A DNA stretch of 61,213 bases from Merdimonas faecis (GTDB taxonomy: Bacteria; Bacillota; Clostridia; Lachnospirales; Lachnospiraceae): contig NZ_MIEH01000012.1 of NCBI RefSeq assembly GCF_001754075.1, positions 1 through 61,213 of the forward strand. The letters run 5' to 3'. The position numbers and the translations under genes are program-made. This document shows, one piece after another, positions 1-7,252 of this stretch. The number at the start of each line of letters is the position of its first letter. Positions within the stretch are counted from its first letter, which is position 1. Below the pieces are notes generated by a model. That model was not told the DNA's origin. It did not search any database and saw nothing but the letters and a program-made list of their open reading frames with translations.

Positions 1-33
1 ATAATTCTGCGGAAACTCAAGCAAAAAGGAATC

Positions 34-61
34 TTGACAGTCGCAATAAAAGTTGTATAAT
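34..61 (+). promoter_or_regulatory. sigma-70 type promoter for the Abi-associated RNA
   Basis: A perfect TTGACA (34-39) and a perfect TATAAT (56-61) are separated by 16 nt. Transcription would start near 68, just before the hairpin RNA at 75-112, so the promoter appears to serve that RNA first and the Abi gene second. Confidence 0.75.
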
Positions 62-67
62 GATAGT

Positions 68-119
68 AACAGAACCCACCACGCCTCTGATTTTCATGCG
101 CAACCCGGTGGGACTTTTT
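68..119 (+). ncRNA. Short hairpin RNA upstream of the Abi gene (candidate RNA antitoxin, copy 1)
   Basis: The outer stem pairs CCCACC (75-80) with GGTGGG (107-112), and an inner stem pairs CGC (82-84) with GCG (98-100). An unpaired CAACCC segment lies on the 3' side and a T-run (115-119) follows, as in a terminator. The RNA would be about 50 nt long, driven by the promoter at 34-61. The same architecture recurs at 1079-1113 after the Abi gene. Families of Abi_2/AbiF genes are known to carry an adjacent structured RNA, and this is a good candidate. Its function is inferred. Confidence 0.6.
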
Positions 120-136
120 CATTTATGGGGTGTTTT

Positions 137-1045
137 ATGTATCAATATCCAAAACAAATATTAACAATAACACAGCAGGTACAATCATATATTGATGCAG
201 GAATGGTAATTACTTCTCGTGCGGACGTAGAAAAAGCATTAAAGTCAGTTGGATTTTATCGTTTGCGTGGATATTCGTTCCACTTATATGATAATGCTAC
301 AAAGAAGTATGTTCCGGGAACAAGGTTTGAAGATATTTTAAAGTTGTATCAATTTGACCAGGAATTATCTGCTTTGATTTTTTCAATGATTTCTAAGATT
401 GAGGTGGCTTTGAGAGTACGATTAGTGGAATCGTTACTTATAAACGGAGAACCACTTGTTTTGCAGGATTCATCGATTTTTAAAGAGAAAAAACTGTATT
501 GGCAGAATATGTCTACAGTAGCGTCAGAAATTGCTCGCTCTAATGATGTGTTTATCAAACATAATTTTGATAATCATGATGGAGAGGTGCCTGTATGGGC
601 AGTTGTTGAAGTTCTTTCTTTTGGTACGTTATCGAAGATAATTAAGAATTTGAAAACCGGTGCTGGAAGTTCATATTCTATATTGGCGGCTAATTACCAG
701 TATAAATCGAAAAAAGGAAATTGGGTAAAGCCCTCCCAGAAAATGCTTGCTTCATGGATACAAGGTGCTTCGGTATTGCGTAATATGTGTGCTCATAATT
801 CCAGAATTTACAACCGAACAATACATACGACACCGGAAATTCTGGATGCAGATAAAGTTACACCACCACCGGTACATAACGGTTTGTATCAAATTTTACT
901 GGCGATGAAGTATCTGCGTTCATCAGATGAGGAATGGACAGTATTTGTGGATGCCTTTGATAAGCTGATTCAAAATAATATTGGTGTAATTAGTCTTACA
1001 GCGATGAATCTTCCGGTAGATTGGAAAGCACATCTAAGTGTATAA
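137..1045 (+). CDS. Abi_2/AbiF-family abortive-infection protein (HEPN-like)
   Basis: This 302-residue protein matches the Abi_2 (AbiD/AbiF) family, whose members act in the cytoplasm as toxin-like, probably RNA-cutting, phage-defence proteins. The N-terminal part has the family's short motif around GFYRLRGYSF. The C-terminal half has the HEPN-type R-x4-H motif RNMCAH at about residues 215-220. I chose the ATG at 137, which follows a GGGGTG stretch and gives the usual family N-terminus; upstream in-frame ATGs at 53 and 125 would translate through the RNA hairpin. The gene is bracketed by two related hairpin RNAs (68-119 and 1079-1113), which suggests an RNA-controlled toxin. It sits at the left end of a run of defence-like genes in a mobile element. 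Confidence 0.85.
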   Translation: MYQYPKQILTITQQVQSYIDAGMVITSRADVEKALKSVGFYRLRGYSFHLYDNATKKYVPGTRFEDILKLYQFDQELSALIFSMISKIEVALRVRLVESLLINGEPLVLQDSSIFKEKKLYWQNMSTVASEIARSNDVFIKHNFDNHDGEVPVWAVVEVLSFGTLSKIIKNLKTGAGSSYSILAANYQYKSKKGNWVKPSQKMLASWIQGASVLRNMCAHNSRIYNRTIHTTPEILDADKVTPPPVHNGLYQILLAMKYLRSSDEEWTVFVDAFDKLIQNNIGVISLTAMNLPVDWKAHLSV

Positions 1046-1078
1046 ACGCAGCAGAACTGCATAAAATAGTAAAGCAGA

Positions 1079-1113
1079 CCTAACCAAGCATTTTTATGCT
1101 CAAACCGGTTAGG
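1079..1113 (+). ncRNA. Second copy of the Abi-associated hairpin
   Basis: CCTAACC (1079-1085) pairs perfectly with GGTTAGG (1107-1113), AGCA (1087-1090) with TGCT (1097-1100), and CAAACC-type unpaired bases sit on the 3' side. The primary sequence differs from copy 1 at 75-112 but the layout is the same, with compensatory changes in the stem. That pattern indicates a conserved RNA structure. No separate promoter is evident, so it may be the 3' end of the Abi transcript. Confidence 0.55.
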
Positions 1114-1118
1114 CTTTC

Positions 1119-1146
1119 GGCGGAGTGTTACGATAAGCACTTCGCC
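1119..1146 (+). other. Stem-loop after the second Abi hairpin
   Basis: GGCGGAGTG (1119-1127) pairs with CACTTCGCC (1138-1146) through nine pairs including one G-U, with a 10-nt loop. It may form the 3' part of the structured RNA. It is not followed by a clean T-run. Confidence 0.4.
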
Positions 1147-1182
1147 ATTTCTATTTTGATGGAATTGATCTGTGTATAAACA

Positions 1183-1222
1183 AGAGCTGGATCCCAGTGT
1201 TTGAGGAATCCAGCTCTTTAAA
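1183..1222. terminator. Bidirectional terminator between Abi and the AAA ATPase
   Basis: AGAGCTGGAT (1183-1192) pairs with ATCCAGCTCT (1208-1217) and is followed by TT and an A/T-rich run on both strands. It ends both convergent transcription units. Confidence 0.7.
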
Positions 1223-1223
1223 A

Positions 1224-2549
1224 TTAGTTTAAATCATTCTCTAATGTTTCTAATAAAGAATTGAAGTCGATAGAGGCTCTAACAGGAATGCCATGGTAGT
1301 TTCCATGGATATACTGATTTCTAAGGTTAGTGTTTTTATGGATTTTGCTATCGTAATGTGTAATGCATTGTATTTCTTTGTTTCCATTTTCGGTTTCATC
1401 AATGACATAAATGCTTTCTTTAGGAATATCTGATTCCATTAACAGTGTATTATGAGTTGTAAGGATAAGTTGGCCTTCAGAGTCTTTGTTTAGAGCCGAA
1501 ACTAAGCTTTCGACCAGAATATCATGGAGAGCTGTGTCAAATTCGTCAATGATGGCAACGGATCCTTTTACAACTACGAGCATAAATGGTAATAGCTGAA
1601 GAAGAGATTGTGTTCCTGTGGATTCCAAAGAAAATTCAATATCTCGTTCCATGCCTGCGATATATTTGGTAACCATCAATGTGTAATTAATACGATTTTC
1701 TTTATGGACTCTTTTATAATATACCCTTTGAATGTCGGTATAGGTGTTTTGGAAAAAGGTATTTAACATGCTTTCAGTTCGATCTAAAAGATTTTCTTCA
1801 TCAAGGCGAATATTTCCCTCATCATAGTGACCGAATATTTCAGGAGGAAGTCCGATAATACCTCGTTCTTGGCGGCTACCGAATTTTACTTTACATGAAG
1901 TACGGGAGAAAAATTCGAGAACCGAATCAAAATGGTCACTAATTTGCTCCTTTATATACATATCAGCTTTGTCATCGGATTCGTGCATCAATATTGCTAA
2001 TAAAGAATGTTTCCCCCAATATTTGCTACAAGCTTTTTTGATTTCTTGATAGGCTGTATTTTCCAGAAAAATCTTAGGACTGATTGTGGCTTTCTCTGGT
2101 GTGATATCGAAATAAGCACCACGATTTCTTGTAAGAGTGTATTCCAATCGTTCGTGTATGATTTGAGAGTCGTTGGTTTCTAAAATATAACGCCCACTTT
2201 TTCCGTGCAATTGGAAACCAAATTCAAGATACATGGGTTCTTCGCTTCCCACCATTTTGTTTTCTTGAATCAATGTTTCGATGTCCTTATATCTCATTTT
2301 TAAGTAACGAGAAAAATCTTCATCTTTAAGATTGTCTGGATCAGATAATATGGATTGCATAATATCACGAACATCCATAGTGCGAAGAGTTTCCGAGAGC
2401 ATAAAAAAAGCGGAGGCTAAATTGGATTTTCCAACACCATTTTTTCCGTAAATTAATAGTAGTTTTTTGGGCGCCCCATTCTTGTCTAATAGATTGAATT
2501 CTACATCGCCGAAAGATTTGTAATTTTTGAGTTTAACATATTCAAACAT
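1224..2549 (-). CDS. AAA family ATPase, AAA_15/OLD-like (RloA/AbiL-type)
   Basis: This 441-residue SMC/RecF-like ATPase has an N-terminal Walker A GKNGVGKS (residues 35-42) after the typical KNYKSF start. It also has an ABC-like segment ESTGTQSLL, a Walker B ending IIDEFD (about residue 330) and a TTHNTLL switch histidine motif (about residue 365). This arrangement is seen in COG1106 proteins such as RloA and the AbiL subunit, found in defence islands. No RloB-like or nuclease partner lies next to it, so it may act alone or with a distant partner. It is transcribed opposite to its neighbours. A perfect 16-bp inverted repeat (2572-2609) directly upstream suggests repressor control. Confidence 0.8.
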   Translation of the reverse strand: MFEYVKLKNYKSFGDVEFNLLDKNGAPKKLLLIYGKNGVGKSNLASAFFMLSETLRTMDVRDIMQSILSDPDNLKDEDFSRYLKMRYKDIETLIQENKMVGSEEPMYLEFGFQLHGKSGRYILETNDSQIIHERLEYTLTRNRGAYFDITPEKATISPKIFLENTAYQEIKKACSKYWGKHSLLAILMHESDDKADMYIKEQISDHFDSVLEFFSRTSCKVKFGSRQERGIIGLPPEIFGHYDEGNIRLDEENLLDRTESMLNTFFQNTYTDIQRVYYKRVHKENRINYTLMVTKYIAGMERDIEFSLESTGTQSLLQLLPFMLVVVKGSVAIIDEFDTALHDILVESLVSALNKDSEGQLILTTHNTLLMESDIPKESIYVIDETENGNKEIQCITHYDSKIHKNTNLRNQYIHGNYHGIPVRASIDFNSLLETLENDLN

Positions 2550-2571
2550 TTTAGTTTCTCCGTTTCCTAAA

Positions 2572-2609
2572 TAGTAAATAAGTAAAAATATAATTTTACT
2601 TATTTACTA
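2572..2609. promoter_or_regulatory. Perfect inverted repeat upstream of the AAA ATPase (candidate operator)
   Basis: TAGTAAATAAGTAAAA (2572-2587) is matched exactly by its reverse complement (2594-2609) across a 6-nt spacer. The repeat lies 22 bp upstream of the ATPase start in an A/T-rich promoter region. A dimeric repressor site is the simplest reading; a transcript hairpin is the alternative. A separate 7-bp hairpin (2721-2749) lies before the next gene. Confidence 0.5.
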
Positions 2610-2843
2610 TAACACAAAAAATAAATAAAGTAAAGAATGTTTTATGAATACATTCGTAAAAATTACGAAAATACGATCAAAACACTTGAAAGTTAGAAGA
2701 AATTATGATAATATAAAATCGTTAGCACTCAACCATACTGTTTGCTAACAGCTCCAGGAGCGTAACTGATTACTATAAGACAAGCAAATGACATGATTCG
2801 GAATGGCCAGAGAAGTCATGTGCATTTGCAGAAAGAAGGCAAA

Positions 2844-3938
2844 ATGGCTTACGAAATTGATTTTGTTGGTGTGGGCGATGAGTGTAAAAAAGATGCTGAT
2901 GCCATCGCCTTACGTTGGAAGGATTTATTTGGCAATTATAAAATTGCCGTGTACGATGGTGGGTTGCAAGCCCACGGAGAAAAATTGGAACAGCATCTAA
3001 ATCAGTATTATTTTGATGAGGATACTGAAAAGGTTATCGATTATGTCATCTGTTCCCATTCGGATTCTGACCACACTTCTGGTTTGAAAAATATATTGGA
3101 CAAATTTGAGGTCCAAGCATTGTATATGAATCGTCCGTGGTTATATGTAGATGATATCTGGGATAAAGTAAAGGATGGTCGCATTACAAAAGGCAGCCTC
3201 ATTAGACGTTTGAGAGATGAATATCCGTATATCAATGACTTGGAAGAAATTGCGCAAGACAAAGGGATTCCAATTTATGAAGCGTTTCAAGGAACTGTTA
3301 TTGATGGTAAGTTAAGAATATTATCTCCAAGCAAGGAGTTTTACCTTGAGTTGTTGGTTGAATCAAGTAAAACGCCTTTGATAAATGAAAGTGCCGACAA
3401 TGCGTTTTCCAGATTTTTTAAGAATGCTTTTCAATATGTGAAGAATCTTATCGAAACATGGAGTAGTGAAAAATTACGTGAGAACGTGTCTACCACAGCG
3501 GAAAATGAAATGAGTGTTGTTATCTATGGAGAAATGGATGATAATTTCTTATTGACAGGTGATGCTGGAATACGTGCTTTGGATAAAAGCATTACATATT
3601 CCGAAACCATCGGAAAAAAGATTAAAGACAATGTAGGTTTTATACAAGTGCCACATCATGGAGGTCGCCACAATGTTAGTCCGTCCATCCTTAATCGTCT
3701 GATTGGGGATATTGTGGAAGAAGGCGAAACCACTGGAAAAACTGCATTTGTTTCTGTTGCAAGTGGTTCGGATCACCCGCTTCAAATGGTAGTTAATGCA
3801 TTTACAAGAAGAGGTGTGAGTGTATATAAAACAAAAGGTAATATAATTCACCATCACAGAAATATGCCAGACAGACAGGGATGGACCGCTATTAAACCGC
3901 TTGAGTTCGAACAGAAAGTAGAGGAGTGGGAAGATTGA
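2844..3938 (+). CDS. Metallo-beta-lactamase-fold hydrolase, ComEC-like
   Basis: The first metal-binding motif is SHSDSDH (H72, D74, D76, H77), followed by LLTGDAG and a second site VPHHGG (H271, H272). This pattern is typical of MBL-fold hydrolases related to the ComEC C-terminal nuclease-like domain. I chose the ATG at 2844, preceded by AGAAGG; an in-frame ATG at 2793 would add 17 residues without a good ribosome site. The length is 364 residues. The stop codon overlaps the start of the following membrane-protein gene (TGATG), so the two are translationally coupled and probably work together. The substrate is unknown; nucleotide or nucleic-acid hydrolysis is a family-level guess. Confidence 0.75.
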   Translation: MAYEIDFVGVGDECKKDADAIALRWKDLFGNYKIAVYDGGLQAHGEKLEQHLNQYYFDEDTEKVIDYVICSHSDSDHTSGLKNILDKFEVQALYMNRPWLYVDDIWDKVKDGRITKGSLIRRLRDEYPYINDLEEIAQDKGIPIYEAFQGTVIDGKLRILSPSKEFYLELLVESSKTPLINESADNAFSRFFKNAFQYVKNLIETWSSEKLRENVSTTAENEMSVVIYGEMDDNFLLTGDAGIRALDKSITYSETIGKKIKDNVGFIQVPHHGGRHNVSPSILNRLIGDIVEEGETTGKTAFVSVASGSDHPLQMVVNAFTRRGVSVYKTKGNIIHHHRNMPDRQGWTAIKPLEFEQKVEEWED

Positions 3939-4696
3939 TGGAATCAGTAAAGAAATATTTTGATGATTTTGTTTTTGCGGCAAGAGTAATGCCAGCTATG
4001 ACAGCTGGCTTACCGCTGCTAATTGTAGCGGTATATAACGGAATAGTAGCTAACAGTTGGTCAGAGGCAAGTACTTCCTTTGTGTTGGCAATAATACTTA
4101 TTGCATTCTCGGCCTATATTGCTCGTGAATGGGGAAAAAATTACGAAGGAAAGATGTTCGAGGAATTAGGTGGAATTCCAACAACGATAATTCTGCGTTT
4201 TTCTGACAATAAAATTGATGGTGTTTCTAAAGTGAAATATCATCAATGGTTTAATAATAATTTGGCGGATGTTTCGTTACCTATGTCTTTAACAGAAGAA
4301 ACGGTAGATTCAACATCTGATGAAAAGTATATTAGTGCAATGACATTTTTACGCACTTATGCTAATTCAAATAGAGATAGGTTCCCAAGAGTATATCAAG
4401 AATTAAAAAAATACAATTTCTGGAGAAATTTATATGGATGTAAAATTTTGGCTACTGTGTCATATGCTATTCTGTTACTTAGAGAACTTGTAGTCATAGA
4501 TTCCTTTAGCTTGAAGGAAATACTTATCGCTCCATTTCCGAAGTATGTTGTTTTAGTGGGATTATTAATATGGATTTGTCTTTTTTGTTCAATCGTGACA
4601 AAAAAGACGGTAAAAAGAAATGCATTTGATTATGCAAAAACACTTCTTGAAATAATCGAAAATCTCTCTCAAGAAGAAATTGCGATATTAAGATAG
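3938..4696 (+). CDS. Membrane protein coupled to the MBL hydrolase (candidate effector)
   Basis: The ATG at 3938 shares one base with the stop of the MBL gene. The 252-residue product has two hydrophobic segments near the N-terminus (about residues 19-60), a soluble middle region rich in charged residues, and two more hydrophobic segments around 165-215. The result is a four-helix membrane protein with a central cytoplasmic or external domain. I do not recognise the family. Coupling to a hydrolase inside a defence island recalls systems in which a membrane effector is controlled by a soluble enzyme, but this is inference from position. Confidence 0.55.
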   Translation: MESVKKYFDDFVFAARVMPAMTAGLPLLIVAVYNGIVANSWSEASTSFVLAIILIAFSAYIAREWGKNYEGKMFEELGGIPTTIILRFSDNKIDGVSKVKYHQWFNNNLADVSLPMSLTEETVDSTSDEKYISAMTFLRTYANSNRDRFPRVYQELKKYNFWRNLYGCKILATVSYAILLLRELVVIDSFSLKEILIAPFPKYVVLVGLLIWICLFCSIVTKKTVKRNAFDYAKTLLEIIENLSQEEIAILR

Positions 4697-4740
4697 ATAG
4701 TTAAAACGAAATTTGAACAAAACAATGGTTTAAATAAGGT

Positions 4741-4775
4741 AGGGTATGTTGAAGAGTTATATTTCAACATACCCT
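4741..4775. terminator. Strong bidirectional terminator
   Basis: AGGGTATGTTGAA (4741-4753) pairs perfectly with TTCAACATACCCT (4763-4775), and T-rich sequence follows on the + strand. It lies between the membrane-protein gene and the convergent XRE gene. Confidence 0.8.
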
Positions 4776-4780
4776 ATATT

Positions 4781-5596
4781 TTACTTTTTACTTTTTTTAC
4801 GATTCGGCAGAGCCTTTAACAGCTTTGACCTCTTGAACACATCTTTCATAACCTTATGCTCGTCCACGGAAAGGTGGTCAAACGGAATCTGCATTTCATC
4901 GCAGAAGAAGCGCCAGAATTCCTCAATAGGGTTGCTTTTGAATTTGAGTGTTTGCAAGAAACGCTGCACCTTTTTGTCATTAGACATCGGTCTCTCGATA
5001 GGCGCAGATTCGGCAGCGTGTTCGTGGTTCTCACGAATGGTGCGGATAATATTGTTCCAATCGCTGTGAATGGTATGGAAGAAATATTCTTCTTCCTGAA
5101 TATGTGAGCTTTCCAGAACTTTCAGGTACAGGTCGTTGGCATCAGGATTTTTCTGCTGAATAATCTGGAGACGAACGGCATCTAACCAGTCATTCATGTT
5201 TTTGATCTGCATGGTAGCGATACCATCAACATAGATTTCGGTATCTGCCATCAGTTTTATAAAATCCGGATGTTTGATGATTTCGCATAAAAGCCTATTA
5301 TTGAAACGCCCGCTTTTCAAAAATTCTATGGTTTCATCGTCTAACATCAAATCGTCTATTTCAGTAAGAGAAGATGTTCTTACTTCGGTATTGCCGACAA
5401 GCCATTCCAAAGAGACACCATAAAATTCTGCCAGCTTGTTGAGAGTAACAATATTGTATTCCTTGTTCTCTTTGTTTTCGTATTTGCTGATAGTTGCAGG
5501 CACTACATTTACTGCGGATGCAACTTCTTCCAGTTTATAGTCATGGTCTCGTCTAAGATCCCACAGTTTTTCTTGGATTGATAATTGATTTTTCAT
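4781..5596 (-). CDS. XRE-family transcriptional regulator with a long C-terminal domain
   Basis: An N-terminal helix-turn-helix of the HTH_3/Cro-cI type spans about residues 10-65 (KLEEVASAVNVVPATISKYE, then a LAEFYGVSLEWL recognition region). About 200 residues of unrecognised helical sequence follow, ending in a Lys/Arg-rich tail. AGGAGG lies 6 nt before the ATG at 5596, so that start is preferred over the ATG at 5602, which abuts the Shine-Dalgarno sequence. The product is 271 residues. It may regulate the neighbouring defence genes or the element itself; the C-terminal domain probably senses a signal. Confidence 0.75.
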   Translation of the reverse strand: MKNQLSIQEKLWDLRRDHDYKLEEVASAVNVVPATISKYENKENKEYNIVTLNKLAEFYGVSLEWLVGNTEVRTSSLTEIDDLMLDDETIEFLKSGRFNNRLLCEIIKHPDFIKLMADTEIYVDGIATMQIKNMNDWLDAVRLQIIQQKNPDANDLYLKVLESSHIQEEEYFFHTIHSDWNNIIRTIRENHEHAAESAPIERPMSNDKKVQRFLQTLKFKSNPIEEFWRFFCDEMQIPFDHLSVDEHKVMKDVFKRSKLLKALPNRKKSKK

Positions 5597-5649
5597 AAGC
5601 ATCCTCCTGATGCAGATATTCTACCATATTTCAGCATAAAGTTACAATG

Positions 5650-5688
5650 TGCCTCGTGTTTTCCAATCGGAAAAAACGGGGCATTTTT
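5650..5688 (+). terminator. Terminator-like hairpin reading rightwards
   Basis: The left arm (5650-5664) pairs with the right arm (5669-5683) across AATC, with one mismatch and one wobble, and TTTTT follows. No + strand gene ends here. It may stop an antisense transcript over the XRE promoter or insulate the following noncoding region. Confidence 0.5.
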
Positions 5689-5689
5689 G

Positions 5690-5986
5690 CGTGAATTTTC
5701 GACCATGGAAATAATCCTTGAATTTCGATTTTTCGGTGTATGATGTAGCCAGTTCAGAAATGAACGTAAAATTGAATGACCGTCCGAGATGAGATAAACC
5801 GCCACGATCATAAAGGGAGCGCTTCCGCAAGGGAGACTGGACAGCACCGCACAGGGGATATGCCTCCAAGGAAACATCGAGGGTAGAACGGCAAAAAGCC
5901 TGTTTGTGGAATTGCAGCTAACATTGCAATTCCACATTACATAGAGATTTTGACGATCTCTAAATCGAAATCGAAGGAGAAAACAA
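5690..5986 (+). other. Noncoding, structured leader region before the small ORF
   Basis: These about 300 bases hold no convincing gene. They are more GC-rich and hairpin-rich than their surroundings. Examples are CCTC/GAGG pairing around 5860-5885, an 11-bp perfect hairpin GTGGAATTGCA/TGCAATTCCAC (5906-5935) and AGAGAT/ATCTCT around 5943-5961. The segment ends in a good ribosome site for the gene at 5987. It could be a leader RNA, an independent RNA or a recombination region. Confidence 0.35.
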
Positions 5987-6295
5987 ATGAGATTATCTAA
6001 GTATGAGAAAGAAACAATTATTTTGACCAGTGAGGGAGAAGACACCATTAAGATTTATACTTTTAACGCATCGCTGAAGCGCAGACTTGCTGAATATGCC
6101 AAAAAGTATCCAGAAGTTGCAAGATTGGACAGAAGGACAGCCGAAGACAGTGTGACTTATGTTCTGAAAAAATCCAGAGTGTCTATCCGCTTGCTCCCGC
6201 CGCTCACTGAGGAAAGGCGGAAAGTCTTTAGCGATTGTGGCAAAAAGTACGGTATGAATGCCGGCAGAAGACTTTTGAAGCAGGTTGCTACTTAA
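5987..6295 (+). CDS. Small protein typical of clostridial conjugative elements
   Basis: This 102-residue protein begins MRLSKYEKETII and resembles short proteins of unknown function that recur beside recombinase and conjugation genes in Firmicutes elements. Those share the (R)LSKYEQETII start, a central basic segment and a C-terminal LTEE-type helix. A GAAGGAG ribosome site precedes the ATG. No catalytic motif is visible. It may be a regulator or nucleic-acid-binding accessory factor. Confidence 0.55.
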   Translation: MRLSKYEKETIILTSEGEDTIKIYTFNASLKRRLAEYAKKYPEVARLDRRTAEDSVTYVLKKSRVSIRLLPPLTEERRKVFSDCGKKYGMNAGRRLLKQVAT

Positions 6296-6320
6296 TGCCA
6301 TTTTACAGGCAGTATGTGAT

Positions 6321-6350
6321 CAAAATGCCAGTTTCAAAGCTGGCATTTTG
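6321..6350 (+). terminator. Hairpin after the small element gene
   Basis: CAAAATGCCAG (6321-6331) pairs perfectly with CTGGCATTTTG (6340-6350) around an 8-nt loop. The T-run falls inside the 3' arm, so termination is plausible but not certain. Confidence 0.5.
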
Positions 6351-6406
6351 AAATGCTTATGTGATAGCAAGGTAAAATATCAGGTGTAATTCGACAAATC
6401 AAATAG

Positions 6407-7055
<649 letters not shown>

Positions 7056-7057
<2 letters not shown>

Positions 7058-7216
7058 ACAGGTATTTTTACAGGAATGTGTACCTTTTCGATACAGAGAA
7101 ATATCTGCTTTGACGCACGATAGAAAGCCTTTAAACATCTGGAATAACGCTCGTTTTTGTGGTATGATTTAAGTTAATGAAAAAAACAGGCATTTTACAG
7201 AAAGGTACACATTTTG
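7056..7216. repeat. Direct and inverted repeats enclosing a promoter-like segment
   Basis: AATGTGTACCTTT (7075-7087) and AAAGGTACACATT (7201-7213) are a perfect inverted pair. Just before each is a near-identical direct repeat of the form AAACAGG(T/C)ATTTT(T)ACAG. The 113 bp between the inverted copies contain promoter-like hexamers, including TTGTGG and TATGATTT around 7157-7170. The position between a serine recombinase and the gene it precedes suggests an invertible or excisable control segment, or a duplicated operator. Confidence 0.45.
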
Positions 7217-7252
7217 GAAAGTGCCGTTTGAGATAACACAGGAGGAAACATC

